Of a stretch of DNA of 64,000 nucleotides, positions 51,459 to 59,515 are shown in pieces; the stretch's first letter is position 1; each line of letters starts with the position of its first letter. The notes under the pieces are model-generated. The model saw only the letters and a list, made by a program, of their open reading frames with translations, did not search any database and was not told the DNA's origin. Where the stretch lies: NCBI RefSeq assembly GCF_029168315.1, contig NZ_JARGYD010000001.1, positions 496,001 through 560,000 of the forward strand, in the 5' to 3' direction. This DNA comes from Psychromarinibacter halotolerans (GTDB lineage: Bacteria; Pseudomonadota; Alphaproteobacteria; Rhodobacterales; Rhodobacteraceae). The position numbers were made by a program, and so were the translations under genes.

Positions 51459-52052
51459 CTAACGGTTCCGCGCGCGCCACGCGGCCCAGTCCTCGGGCGT
51501 GTCGAGGTCTGTCAGGGCGTGGCGGCCGGGCAGGGGCAGGATGTCCTGCGCCTCGCGTTTCAGCACGTCGCGCCCGCCGGTGTCGCCATCCAGCGACCGC
51601 AAAGCGGCGAACAGCCTGCGTGGCACCAGCGCGGGCGAGCCCGGCGTGCCGTCGGCCCCGGCGGCGCGCACCACCGTATCGCCGCCCAGCGCGTCGAAGC
51701 GGCTGGCCAGCGTCAGCAGGTCGCCTGTTTCAAGATCGGGCATGTCCGCCATGACCATCATCGCACCCAGCGCGCTGTCCGGCAGGGCGCCCAGCCCGGC
51801 GGCGATGGATCGTGACATCCCGTCCGATGCGTCAGGCACCGTCACCCGCGTTCCGACCAGCCCGTCAAGTTCGGCCGCGCGTGGCGTGGGCGGCGGCGGC
51901 AGCAAGGCGATCACCGGCAGGCCGGTGGCCACCGCACGCCGCGCGCTGCGTTTCAGAAGGGTTTCGTCGCCGATCCGCTCCAGCAGCTTGTCGCGCCCCT
52001 TCATCCGAGAGGACGACCCAGCCGCAAACAGCAGGATGGTCAGCGGGATCAT
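51459..52052 (-). CDS. MobA/MocA-like nucleotidyltransferase
   Basis: 197 residues from the ATG that overlaps the livM stop (ATGA). NTP-transferase signature LLFAAGSSSRMKGRDKLLER at the N-terminus, then TVPDASDGMSRSIAAGLGAL, MMVMADMPDLETGDLL and GTPGSPALVPRRLF, the order seen in molybdenum-cofactor cytidylyl/guanylyltransferases (MocA/MobA-like). It is the last gene of the liv operon. Without xanthine dehydrogenase or other molybdoenzyme genes nearby, its substrate is uncertain; it could serve a molybdoenzyme encoded elsewhere. Confidence 0.85.
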   Translation of the reverse strand: MIPLTILLFAAGSSSRMKGRDKLLERIGDETLLKRSARRAVATGLPVIALLPPPPTPRAAELDGLVGTRVTVPDASDGMSRSIAAGLGALPDSALGAMMVMADMPDLETGDLLTLASRFDALGGDTVVRAAGADGTPGSPALVPRRLFAALRSLDGDTGGRDVLKREAQDILPLPGRHALTDLDTPEDWAAWRARNR

Positions 52053-53353
52053 CGCTCCGGGATCAATCCGCGCGGGCTGAACCGCAGGACCAGCACAAGG
52101 ATCAGCCCCATGATGAACAGCCGCATGTGGGCCGCCGAATCCAGCAGGTGCGATTTCAGCCAGCTGCCGTCGGCCATCCCGGCGGTAACGAATTCCATCA
52201 GCTCGCGGCCACGGGGTTCGACCTCGACCCACAGGTACCAGACAAGGAAGCCGCCCAGCACCGAGCCAAAGTTGTTGCCGGACCCGCCGACGATCACCAT
52301 CACCCAGACAAGGAAGGTGAACCGCAGCGGCTGGTAGGTGCCGGGGGTCAGCTGTCCGTCCAGCGTGGTCATCATCGCGCCCGCGATGCCGCAGACGGCG
52401 GACCCGAGGATGAAGATCTGCAGGTGCCGCTTGGTGACGTCTTTCCCCATCGCCTCGGCGGCGGTCTCGTTGTCTCGGATCGCCCGCATCATCCGGCCCC
52501 ACGGCGAATTCAGCGCCTTCTGCGACAGCCACAGCAGGATCGCCAGCACCACCACGAACAGCCCGGCATAGGCCAGCTTCACGGTGATCGACGACGCCGC
52601 CACCGGGTCGAAGCCCCACGCGGTCATCCGTGCGACGAAGCCTTCCGAGTTCTGCAGGTCGACCTCGTAGGGGACCGGGCGCGGCAGGCCGATGACGTTC
52701 TTCACGCCCCGGCCCAGCCAGTCCTCGTTCTTCAGGACCGCGATGATGATCTCGGCGATGCCCAGCGTCGCGATGGCAAGATAATCCGACCGCAGGCCAA
52801 GGGCCGTCTTGCCGATCGCCCAAGCGGCACCGGCGGCCAGCAGGCCACCCACGGGCCACGCCACCAGCACCGGCAGGCCCAGCCCGCCCAGATAGCCTGT
52901 GGCGGCGGGATTGATCGCCTCGACTGCCGAAACGGCGGGATCGAACACGGCGCGGAAAACGAAGAACCCGACCACAAGGATCGCCGCCACGGCCAGCGCG
53001 CGGGCGCGGCCCTTGGCCATGCGCTTCCACGACAGGATGGCCGCCGCGACGGTGGCCGCACCCAGCGCCAGCCCGGCCAGCAGGCGCAGGCCACCGGCCG
53101 ACCATGCCTCGGCCACCGGGGGCATTCCGACCAGCACGGCGGCCAGCCCTCCCAGCGCGACGAAGCCCATGACGCCGATGTTGAACAGTCCGGCATAGCC
53201 CCACTGCATGTTCACGCCCAGCGCCATGATGGCGCTGATCAGCCCCATGTTCACGATGCCAAGCGCAACGTTCCAGCTGCGCTCGAAGCCGGACAGAAGG
53301 ATCAGCCCGAAGACAAGGGCGAACAGAAGCACGGCGCGCGTGTTCGGGGTCAT
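52049..53353 (-). CDS. livM: Branched-chain amino acid ABC transporter permease LivM
   Basis: 434 residues with about ten hydrophobic helices. Landmarks: MALGVNMQWGYAGLFNIG, the LGLRSDYLAIATLGIAEI block and WGRMMRAIRDNETAAEAMGK followed by VWVMVIVGGSGNNFGSVLGG, which are the LivM signature and ATPase-contact loop. It is longer than typical (about 320-350) because of an insertion around residues 90-175. Pairs with LivH to form the membrane channel. Overlaps livH by ATGA. Confidence 0.93.
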   Translation of the reverse strand: MTPNTRAVLLFALVFGLILLSGFERSWNVALGIVNMGLISAIMALGVNMQWGYAGLFNIGVMGFVALGGLAAVLVGMPPVAEAWSAGGLRLLAGLALGAATVAAAILSWKRMAKGRARALAVAAILVVGFFVFRAVFDPAVSAVEAINPAATGYLGGLGLPVLVAWPVGGLLAAGAAWAIGKTALGLRSDYLAIATLGIAEIIIAVLKNEDWLGRGVKNVIGLPRPVPYEVDLQNSEGFVARMTAWGFDPVAASSITVKLAYAGLFVVVLAILLWLSQKALNSPWGRMMRAIRDNETAAEAMGKDVTKRHLQIFILGSAVCGIAGAMMTTLDGQLTPGTYQPLRFTFLVWVMVIVGGSGNNFGSVLGGFLVWYLWVEVEPRGRELMEFVTAGMADGSWLKSHLLDSAAHMRLFIMGLILVLVLRFSPRGLIPER

Positions 53354-54360
53354 ACCGATTTCCCCTTGAAGATGCCGGTGGGACGGAACAGCAGCACGAT
53401 AACGAGGATCACGAAGCTGACCGCGAACTTGTAGTCGGTCGACAGCAACTGAACCAGCCCGTCGGGCGACCAGTCACCGGGCCAGGCATAGGTGATCACC
53501 TTCTTCCATGCGTAGGTGATCATCACCTCGGAGAACGCGATGACGAACCCGCCGACGATGGCCCCCAAGGGCGAGCCGAGCCCGCCGACGATGGCCGAGG
53601 CGAAGATCGGCAGCAGAAGCTGGAAGTAGGTGAACGGCTTGAAGGTCTTGTCCAGCCCGTACAGCACGCCCGCCACCGTCGCCAGCGCCGCCACGATGAT
53701 CCACGTGATCGCGACCACGCGCTCGGGGTTGATGCCGGACAGCAGGGCCAGATCCTCGTTGTCGGAATAGGCGCGCATCGATTTGCCGGTGCGGGTGTGG
53801 TTCAGGAACCAGAACAGCAGCGCACAGACGATCACCGCCGTGACGATCGTCAGGCCCTGACTTGTGCGAAACACCAGCCCCTCGTCCAGCCCGGTCATCT
53901 CGCGGAAGGTCCGGGCGCTGATGATGAACCGTGCGCCGTCGTCGAACCGCTGATCGTCGGGGCCAATGATGAAGCGGACCAGCCCGTTCATCATGAACAT
54001 GACGCCCATCGACACGATCACCAGCACCACCGGCTTGGCGCGTTGTTCGCGGTAGAAGGCATAGACGATACGGTCGGTTCCCAGCAGCAACAGCGCGGTC
54101 ACCGCGATCCCGAACGGCAGCGCCAGAAGCGCGGTCGGAATAGGCCCCAGCGAGACGCCCAGCCCCTGCAACACCCACGTCAGCAGGATCGTCACCATCG
54201 CCCCGAAGGCCATCGTGTCGCCGTGGGCGAAGTTCGAGAACCGCAGGATGCCGTAGATCAGGGTCACGCCCAAGGCGCCCAGCGCCAACTGCGCCCCGTA
54301 GGCGGTCGCCGGGATGATCACGAAGTTGGTCAGCGCGACAAGCGCGTTCAGCAGATCCAT
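53350..54360 (-). CDS. livH: Branched-chain amino acid ABC transporter permease LivH
   Basis: 336 residues, about eight hydrophobic helices. Landmarks: GALGVTLIYGILRFSNFAHG, SMGVMFMMNGLVRFIIG, RAYSDNEDLALLSGINPERV and ALATVAGVLYGLDKTFKPF, with LGSPLGAIVGGFVIAFSEV near the C-terminus. Normal LivH architecture; a short upstream frame with its own ribosome site ends 1 nt before this start. Confidence 0.93.
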   Translation of the reverse strand: MDLLNALVALTNFVIIPATAYGAQLALGALGVTLIYGILRFSNFAHGDTMAFGAMVTILLTWVLQGLGVSLGPIPTALLALPFGIAVTALLLLGTDRIVYAFYREQRAKPVVLVIVSMGVMFMMNGLVRFIIGPDDQRFDDGARFIISARTFREMTGLDEGLVFRTSQGLTIVTAVIVCALLFWFLNHTRTGKSMRAYSDNEDLALLSGINPERVVAITWIIVAALATVAGVLYGLDKTFKPFTYFQLLLPIFASAIVGGLGSPLGAIVGGFVIAFSEVMITYAWKKVITYAWPGDWSPDGLVQLLSTDYKFAVSFVILVIVLLFRPTGIFKGKSV

Positions 54361-54361
54361 G

Positions 54362-54388
54362 TCAGCGGGCTCTTTGCACCAGTCTCAT
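54362..54388 (-). CDS. Possible 8-codon leader peptide upstream of livH
   Basis: Minus-strand ATG at 54388 follows GCAGGGAGACTGAC, the only good ribosome site in front of livH, and encodes MRLVQRAR ending in TGA one base before the livH ATG. This may be a translational coupler for livH. Short enough to arise by chance. Confidence 0.35.
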   Translation of the reverse strand: MRLVQRAR

Positions 54389-54586
54389 GTCAGTCTCCCT
54401 GCAAGCCCGAAACGCGGCGGCTTCGCCACCCCCCAAGCCCCAAAATGCGCCCCGCGTTGCGACCGCGCCGCACTGGCGTCCTACTGGCGTCCTGCACCGG
54501 GCGCCCCGCAACGGGCCTCCGCGCGCCGTTCCAGCCAGTGTCAGCCGCCAGCGGCGCCACGTCCAGCGAAATGGCGTCCCGGACGC

Positions 54587-55036
54587 TCACGCGGCCTCGC
54601 TTTCTTCGAACGGGCCGCATTGCCCGGCGCCGGTGTCGATGGCAGGGTTGGAGATCAGCCGCGCGCTGAGGCGATAGTCGAAGCTGCCGTCGGGGTGCAG
54701 GGTCCAGACGTGGAAGGTCTCGACCCCGTCGGCATCGGTGCCCGCAGACAGCGACATCTGCCGTGTGCCGTCATCGGATAGCGCGACGCTGACCTGCGGC
54801 ATTCCTTCGTCGCCGTCGAACCCAAGATAGGTGCGCCCGTAGTCGCCGTTGCGCAGGATGCGGAAGGCGGGCAGGGGCGTCGTGTCGCAATCTCCGGCGC
54901 GGCAATACGCGGTCCAGTCGCACCGCGCCACCAAGGCCACGCGGGGCGCATCGGGCCCATCGGGCGGGCTTCGCAACAGCACGGCGGCGAACACCAGCAC
55001 GATCGCGCCGACAAGGGCAATCCCCGCCAGCTTCAT
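54587..55036 (-). CDS. Membrane-anchored or secreted protein in liv operon (d)
   Basis: 149 residues from the ATG overlapping the previous stop (ATGA). The N-terminus MKLAGIALVGAIVLVFAAVL is an uncleaved anchor or signal peptide. The rest is a small domain with cysteines in VARCDWTAYCRAGDCDTTP and GQCGPFEE, likely disulfide-bonded in the periplasm, and a beta-rich core (ETFHVWTLHPDGSFDYRLSA). No family recognised. 226 bp separate it from livH, so there may be an internal promoter. Confidence 0.75.
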   Translation of the reverse strand: MKLAGIALVGAIVLVFAAVLLRSPPDGPDAPRVALVARCDWTAYCRAGDCDTTPLPAFRILRNGDYGRTYLGFDGDEGMPQVSVALSDDGTRQMSLSAGTDADGVETFHVWTLHPDGSFDYRLSARLISNPAIDTGAGQCGPFEESEAA

Positions 55037-55413
55037 CCAAGCCCGTCGCAGGTTAGAAACAGCGCGTCGGGCGTGTCCGACTGCCGCACCAGCAGGGCGC
55101 TTTGGCCGCCCATCGGCACCAGCACCTTGTCGTCCCAAACGAACGGGCCCTGTACGCCGTCCTGCCGGGCCTCGAAGGTTTCGCCGTCCATCACCACCTC
55201 GAACGTGCGCAGGCTGCCGTCCTGCGACACGGGCGCGACGGTAAACTCCAGCGCGGTGGCGTCGGCCGCGCAGGCGCCCGCGGCGTCGCACAGGGTGGCG
55301 GCGGTGCAGGAAACCTCGAAGACGGACCCCTCGGCCTGGGCCGCGGCGGGCAGGGCCGCAGCACACAGCATCGACAGGACGGCGCCCGAACGGGTGCGGG
55401 TTGGACGTGACAT
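55033..55413 (-). CDS. Secreted protein in liv operon (c)
   Basis: 126 residues with a signal peptide (SMLCAAALPAAAQAEG). The mature part is about 100 residues, with cysteines in EVSCTAATLCDAAGACAADA and LTCDGLG and a repeated beta pattern (TFEVVMDGETFEARQDG). Likely a periplasmic protein; family unknown. It lies 21 bp after livF and overlaps the following small anchored protein gene by 4 bp. Confidence 0.75.
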   Translation of the reverse strand: MSRPTRTRSGAVLSMLCAAALPAAAQAEGSVFEVSCTAATLCDAAGACAADATALEFTVAPVSQDGSLRTFEVVMDGETFEARQDGVQGPFVWDDKVLVPMGGQSALLVRQSDTPDALFLTCDGLG

Positions 55414-55434
55414 GGAATACTCCCGGATTATGGC

Positions 55435-56265
55435 CTAGCCGCCAAGGAAGCTGCGCCGGACCTCTGGGTCGTTCAGCAGCGCCTCGCCGGTGTCGGTAAA
55501 GCGGTTGGCGCCCTGCACCAGCACATAGCCCTTGTCGGCGATCTCCAGCGCCTGTCGGGCGTTCTGTTCCACCATCAGGATGGAAATGCCGGTGCGCGCC
55601 ACCTCGATGATGCGGTCGAACAGTTCGTCCATCACGATGGGAGAGACGCCAGCCGTCGGTTCGTCCAGCATCAGCACCTTGGGCCGGGTCATCAGCGCAC
55701 GGCCCACGGCGACCTGCTGGCGCTGGCCACCGGACAGTTCGCCCGCGTTCTGGCGGCGTTTGTCCTTCAGGATCGGGAACAGGTCATAGACCTGATCCAT
55801 CGTCTCGCGGATATCGTCGCGGCGCAGGAACGCACCCATCTCGAGGTTTTCCTCGACCGACAGCGAGGTGAAAACATTGTTGGTCTGCGGCACGAAGCCC
55901 ATGCCCTTGGCGACCCGGGCCTGCGGCGTCAGGGTGGCGATGCTTTCGCCGTCCAGCCGCACATCGCCGCCGCGCAGGTCCAGCATCCCGAACACGGCCT
56001 TCATGGCGGTGGACTTGCCCGCGCCGTTGGGACCGACGATCACCGCGATCTCGCCCTTGTCCACGGCGATGGTGCAATCGTGCAGAATGTCCGCCCCGCC
56101 GCCGTACCCGCCGGTCATGGCATCGCCGATCAGGAACGGTTCTCCGGCGGCGCCGGGTTTGGCGTGGCCCGAGTATTCACCCGGCTTCATGTCGCCTTGC
56201 GGAGCCGGGTTGGTGATGGACCTGTCCCGGTTGCCGCGGTCATCCTGCCACGTATTCTGGTTCAC
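55435..56265 (-). CDS. livF: Branched-chain amino acid ABC transporter ATPase LivF, with N-terminal extension
   Basis: 276 residues from a GTG that overlaps the preceding stop (GTGA). The ATPase core has Walker A VIVGPNGAGKSTAMKAVF, signature AGELSGGQRQQVAVGRALM, Walker B KVLMLDEPTAGVSPIVM and the switch histidine-equivalent VEQNARQALEIADKGYVL. About 45 residues (MNQNTWQDDRGNRDRSITNP and on to FLIGDAMTGGYGG) precede the normal LivF start, which is usually near MLEVxxLxxGYG. The extension could be a lineage feature or reflect a downstream true start. Confidence 0.93.
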   Translation of the reverse strand: MNQNTWQDDRGNRDRSITNPAPQGDMKPGEYSGHAKPGAAGEPFLIGDAMTGGYGGGADILHDCTIAVDKGEIAVIVGPNGAGKSTAMKAVFGMLDLRGGDVRLDGESIATLTPQARVAKGMGFVPQTNNVFTSLSVEENLEMGAFLRRDDIRETMDQVYDLFPILKDKRRQNAGELSGGQRQQVAVGRALMTRPKVLMLDEPTAGVSPIVMDELFDRIIEVARTGISILMVEQNARQALEIADKGYVLVQGANRFTDTGEALLNDPEVRRSFLGG

Positions 56266-56828
56266 AATCCGGTCTCCACGATCGACTTCAGCGCCTGTTC
56301 GTGCCGCAAGGCGTGGTCCTGTGTCAATCGCTCTGCCTGCGCGACGGTGCGGACCGACACGATCGTGCCGCCCAGCGCATGAAGCGACACCATCTCGACC
56401 AGGCCGTTGTCCGGCTGTCGTGTTGCGCGGGAAAATGCGGGGAACCCGTCGACAAGGGCGAAGCGCCCCAGTTCCTCGGACCCGTCGGCGGGCGGGGCCA
56501 TGTCGTCGATCAGGCCGGCAAGATCCGCCGGGCCAAGCGTGGCGGTATTTTCGGGCGTGTCGGGGACTTTGGCGACGACCAGATCAAGATCGGCGGTTTC
56601 CCAGATCAGCTTGCGTGGTCCTTCGGGGTGCATCGGGGTCAGGTCGGCCCAAACGGTCCCGTCGGGGCAGAACGCGACCCCGCCGACGATGTCCGTGCAT
56701 TCGGCGGCGGCCACGGGTGCGGCCGCAAGCGCCAGAAAAGCGGTTCCGAAAAGGTTAAAGAAGCGGTGCGTCCGCCGTGATGCGGAAGCTGCCGAGGAAG
56801 TCCTTGTGCAGGTTGCGCGCATTGCCAT
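56262..56828 (-). CDS. Secreted protein in liv operon (b), paralogue of (a)
   Basis: 188 residues. A hydrophobic segment (FFNLFGTAFLALAAAPVAAA) forms a signal peptide behind a long basic N-terminus; no closer start codon is present, so the 5' end overlaps gene (a) by 74 bp. The mature part (ECTDIVGGVAFCPDGTVWAD) shares the Cys-x8-Phe-Cys-x4-Trp spacing with gene (a), and both end with a similar alternating hydrophobic segment, suggesting duplication. Periplasmic; function unknown. Confidence 0.72.
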   Translation of the reverse strand: MAMRATCTRTSSAASASRRTHRFFNLFGTAFLALAAAPVAAAECTDIVGGVAFCPDGTVWADLTPMHPEGPRKLIWETADLDLVVAKVPDTPENTATLGPADLAGLIDDMAPPADGSEELGRFALVDGFPAFSRATRQPDNGLVEMVSLHALGGTIVSVRTVAQAERLTQDHALRHEQALKSIVETGL

Positions 56829-57294
56829 CCCCGATGCCGTTTGCAGTGATCGTGATGAACTGTATCAGCAAATCGCCGCGAACGAGATAGGAATGCAGCA
56901 GGTTGAGCGGTTTCGTCCGCCCGGGAATGGAATAGGACAGGTTCCCGGCGATCTCGCCATCGACCTTGCCGCCGTCAAGGCTGTCGACGGTGAACCGCCC
57001 GTCCTCGTCGCCCTGCTTGATCACAAGGTCGGTCAGGATCGCGTTCTCGATCTGCTCGCGCGAGACTTGGCCGGGCGTGACCTTCTCGACGATGACCTTG
57101 CCGAAGCTTTCACCCGAGTTGCGGAACATCGCCACGCCCTCGGCCTTTCCGGCCTCCATCGGCGACCAGACCTGTTCGCCGCCGCAGAAGGTCAGTTTCG
57201 AATGCACCTGCGCGCAGTCGTCATCGCCCGCCAGCGCCGGACCGGTGAGTGCAAAAAGACATAGCGCCGCGGCGCGGATCGTCGTGAAAGTCAT
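56755..57294 (-). CDS. Secreted protein in liv operon (a)
   Basis: 179 residues from ATG 57294, a clean start of the signal peptide MTFTTIRAAALCLFALTGPA (LAG). Mature part begins DDCAQVHSKLTFCGGEQVW and contains IENAILTDLVIKQGDEDGRF and SYLVRGDLLIQFITITANG, beta-rich with a single Cys pair. It is homologous to gene (b). Sitting between livG and livF, it may be a periplasmic cofactor of this transporter or an inserted pair that uses the operon promoter. Confidence 0.75.
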   Translation of the reverse strand: MTFTTIRAAALCLFALTGPALAGDDDCAQVHSKLTFCGGEQVWSPMEAGKAEGVAMFRNSGESFGKVIVEKVTPGQVSREQIENAILTDLVIKQGDEDGRFTVDSLDGGKVDGEIAGNLSYSIPGRTKPLNLLHSYLVRGDLLIQFITITANGIGDGNARNLHKDFLGSFRITADAPLL

Positions 57295-57316
57295 GCGTGC
57301 CCCTTTTCCTTGCCTG

Positions 57317-58105
57317 TCACGGCGACGCGGGGGCCGCCGTCTTGTTCTTAAGCCCGGTGCCAAGGTACGCCTCGATCACCTGCTCGTTTGCTTTGATCTC
57401 TTCGATCTTGCCTTCGGCCAGTACCCGGCCCTCGGCCATCACGATCACCGGGTCGCAAAGCCGCCCGATGAAGTCCATGTCGTGCTCGATCATGCAGAAC
57501 GTGTAGCCACGCTCTTTGTTGAGCCGCAGGATCGCGTCACCGATTGTGTTCAGAAGGGTCCGGTTCACGCCGGCGCCGACTTCGTCGAGAAACACGATCC
57601 GTGCGTCCACCATCATGGTTCTGCCCAGCTCTAGCAACTTTTTCTGTCCGCCGGACAGGTTGCCTGCCTTCTCGTCCGCAAGGTGGTCTATGGTAAGAAA
57701 TTCAAGGACTTCGTCGGCTTTCTTGGCAAGCTCACGCTCTTCCTGCGCCACCGCGCCGCGGTTGAACCATGCGTTCCAAAGCGTCTCGCCTGCTTGATTT
57801 CCGGGCACCATCATAAGATTTTCGCGCACCGTCATGGACGAAAACTCGTGCGCGATCTGGAATGTGCGCAGCAGGCCCTTGGCGAACAGGTCGTGCGGCG
57901 GAAGGCCGGTGATGTCCTCGCCGCCCATCAGGACGCGGCCTGACGTCGGTTCAAGGACGCCCGCGATCACGTTGAAAAGGGTGGTCTTTCCGGCGCCGTT
58001 GGGTCCAACGAGTCCGGTGATGGAGCCCTCGCGAATCTCAAGTGAGGCTCCGTCGACGGCATGGAAGCCCCCGAAATGCTTGTGCAGGTCTTCGACGACG
58101 ATCAT
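57317..58105 (-). CDS. livG: Branched-chain amino acid ABC transporter ATPase LivG
   Basis: 262 residues. Walker A GLVGPNGAGKTTLFNVIAG, Q-loop TFQIAHEFSSMTVRENLMM, signature GNLSGGQKKLLELGRTMM, and Walker B IVFLDEVGAGVNRTLLNTI, where the usual Pro after Glu is replaced by Val; GYTFCMIEHDMDFIGRLCDP carries the switch His. Follows livK through a 54-bp gap containing a strong hairpin. Confidence 0.94.
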   Translation of the reverse strand: MIVVEDLHKHFGGFHAVDGASLEIREGSITGLVGPNGAGKTTLFNVIAGVLEPTSGRVLMGGEDITGLPPHDLFAKGLLRTFQIAHEFSSMTVRENLMMVPGNQAGETLWNAWFNRGAVAQEERELAKKADEVLEFLTIDHLADEKAGNLSGGQKKLLELGRTMMVDARIVFLDEVGAGVNRTLLNTIGDAILRLNKERGYTFCMIEHDMDFIGRLCDPVIVMAEGRVLAEGKIEEIKANEQVIEAYLGTGLKNKTAAPASP

Positions 58106-58123
58106 GCGGTCTGTCCCGTGGAT

Positions 58124-58151
58124 GCGCGGCCCGGACAGGTCCGGACCGCGC
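58124..58151 (-). promoter_or_regulatory. Stable intercistronic hairpin between livK and livG
   Basis: GCGCGG-C-CCGGAC (58124-58136) pairs with GTCCGG-A-CCGCGC (58139-58151) with a single mismatched pair and a 2-nt gap, 8 nt after the livK stop and 18 nt before the livG start. No T-run follows. Hairpins in this place often protect the 3' end of the solute-binding-protein mRNA and reduce downstream expression. Confidence 0.7.
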
Positions 58152-58159
58152 CAGTCAAA

Positions 58160-59353
58160 TCAGCGGAATTCGACGGTGGAATAGGCGCTGCCTTCGATCA
58201 CGTACTCGCGGTACGTGCCGGCGGCTTCGCCCGGTCCGATCAGCTCGACGTTGGTCGCGCCGACATAGTCGATGTCGCCACCCTCGGCGAGGATCTCCAG
58301 CGCCTTGCCCAGCTCGCCTGGCAGGATCGGCTCGCCCGGTGCGTTCGCCACGTCGAGAATGTTGGCGGCGGCGGCGGCGCTGGTGGCCTCGCCCCCGGCA
58401 GCCATCGCCAGCGCCAGAAGGGCGGCGGCGTCATAGCTTTCGCGGGTGAACGAGCTTTCGCCGTTGATGCCGGCGGCCTCGGTGATCGACACGAAGGCCT
58501 CGGTGCCTTCGCCCTCGGACCACGGCACGGCGCCGAACGAGCCTTCCATCATGTCGCCCAAGTCGGCGAGAAGCGCATCGGCATACATGCCGTCGCCCAT
58601 CATGAAGGTATCGAAGGCGCCGGTGTCGACGGCGGACTGGATGATGCCTTTGCCGCCCTGATCGGCATAGCCCAGCACCACCAGCAGGTCACCGCCGGCA
58701 GAGGCCAGCGTGCCGACTTCAGCCGAGTAGTCGGCCTTGCCGTCTTCGTGCGGGACGTTGGCGGTGACGCTGCCGCCGCCAGCCTCGAAGGCCGCGATGA
58801 AGCTGTCCGACAGGCCCTTGCCGTAGTCGTTGTTGGTATAGGTCACGGCGACCGAAGTGATGCCCTTGGACGCCAGAATGTCGGCCAGAACCTCTCCCTG
58901 ACGTGCGTCGGACGGGGCGGTGCGGAAGAACAGGTCGTTGTCTTCGGCAGTCGACAGGGCGGGCGAGGTTGCCGATGGCGACACCATCGGGATGCCGTTC
59001 GGCACCGCCACGTTGGCCAGCACCGCGCCGGTCACGCCGGAACAGTCGGCGCCCATGATGCCGACGACGCCTTCCGAGGTCACCAGACGCTCGGCGGCGG
59101 CGGTCGCGGCGGCGCTGTCGATGCAGGTCGAGTCGGCGCGCACCGGCTCAAGCATCACGCCATCGAGGATGCCGCCCGCATCGTTGATTTCGGTCAGCGC
59201 AAGCTCGGCGCTGTCGGCCATTTGCGGGGTCAGCGATTCAATCGGACCCGTGAAGCCCAGGATGATGCCGATCTTGACCGGCCCGTCCTGCGCCTGCGCT
59301 CCTCCCGCCGACATCGCCGCGATCGCGGCCGAGGCCATAAGCAGCTTTTTCAT
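58160..59353 (-). CDS. livK: Branched-chain amino acid-type ABC solute-binding protein LivK
   Basis: 397 residues from ATG 59353 (CAGGGAGAGTTAC ribosome site). Signal peptide MKKLLMASAAIAAMSAGGAQ. Type I periplasmic-binding fold with KIGIILGFTGPIESLTPQMA, GVVGIMGADCSGVTGAVLAN, VPNGIPMVSPSATSPALS, FFRTAPSDARQGEVLADIL and VAVTYTNNDYGKGLSDSFIA. It binds an amino acid or related solute and delivers it to LivHM; specificity cannot be read from sequence. First gene of the operon. Confidence 0.94.
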   Translation of the reverse strand: MKKLLMASAAIAAMSAGGAQAQDGPVKIGIILGFTGPIESLTPQMADSAELALTEINDAGGILDGVMLEPVRADSTCIDSAAATAAAERLVTSEGVVGIMGADCSGVTGAVLANVAVPNGIPMVSPSATSPALSTAEDNDLFFRTAPSDARQGEVLADILASKGITSVAVTYTNNDYGKGLSDSFIAAFEAGGGSVTANVPHEDGKADYSAEVGTLASAGGDLLVVLGYADQGGKGIIQSAVDTGAFDTFMMGDGMYADALLADLGDMMEGSFGAVPWSEGEGTEAFVSITEAAGINGESSFTRESYDAAALLALAMAAGGEATSAAAAANILDVANAPGEPILPGELGKALEILAEGGDIDYVGATNVELIGPGEAAGTYREYVIEGSAYSTVEFR

Positions 59354-59515
59354 GTAACTCTCCCTGTGAGCATACGTCTTGTGGCGGGCAGCGTAGGACG
59401 GCGCCGCGCAAAAGAAAAGGGGACCCGCGCGGCCCCATGCCCGCACCTGCGGAACATCGCGCAATGAATTGGAATAACGCGGGTTTATGGCCGTTCAGCA
59501 GGTGCTGGAGCGGGC

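Noticed and set aside
58061..59467. Plus-strand frame of about 470 codons opposite livK
   Set aside because: Shadow of the solute-binding protein gene; repeated low-complexity Gly/Ala/His composition only.
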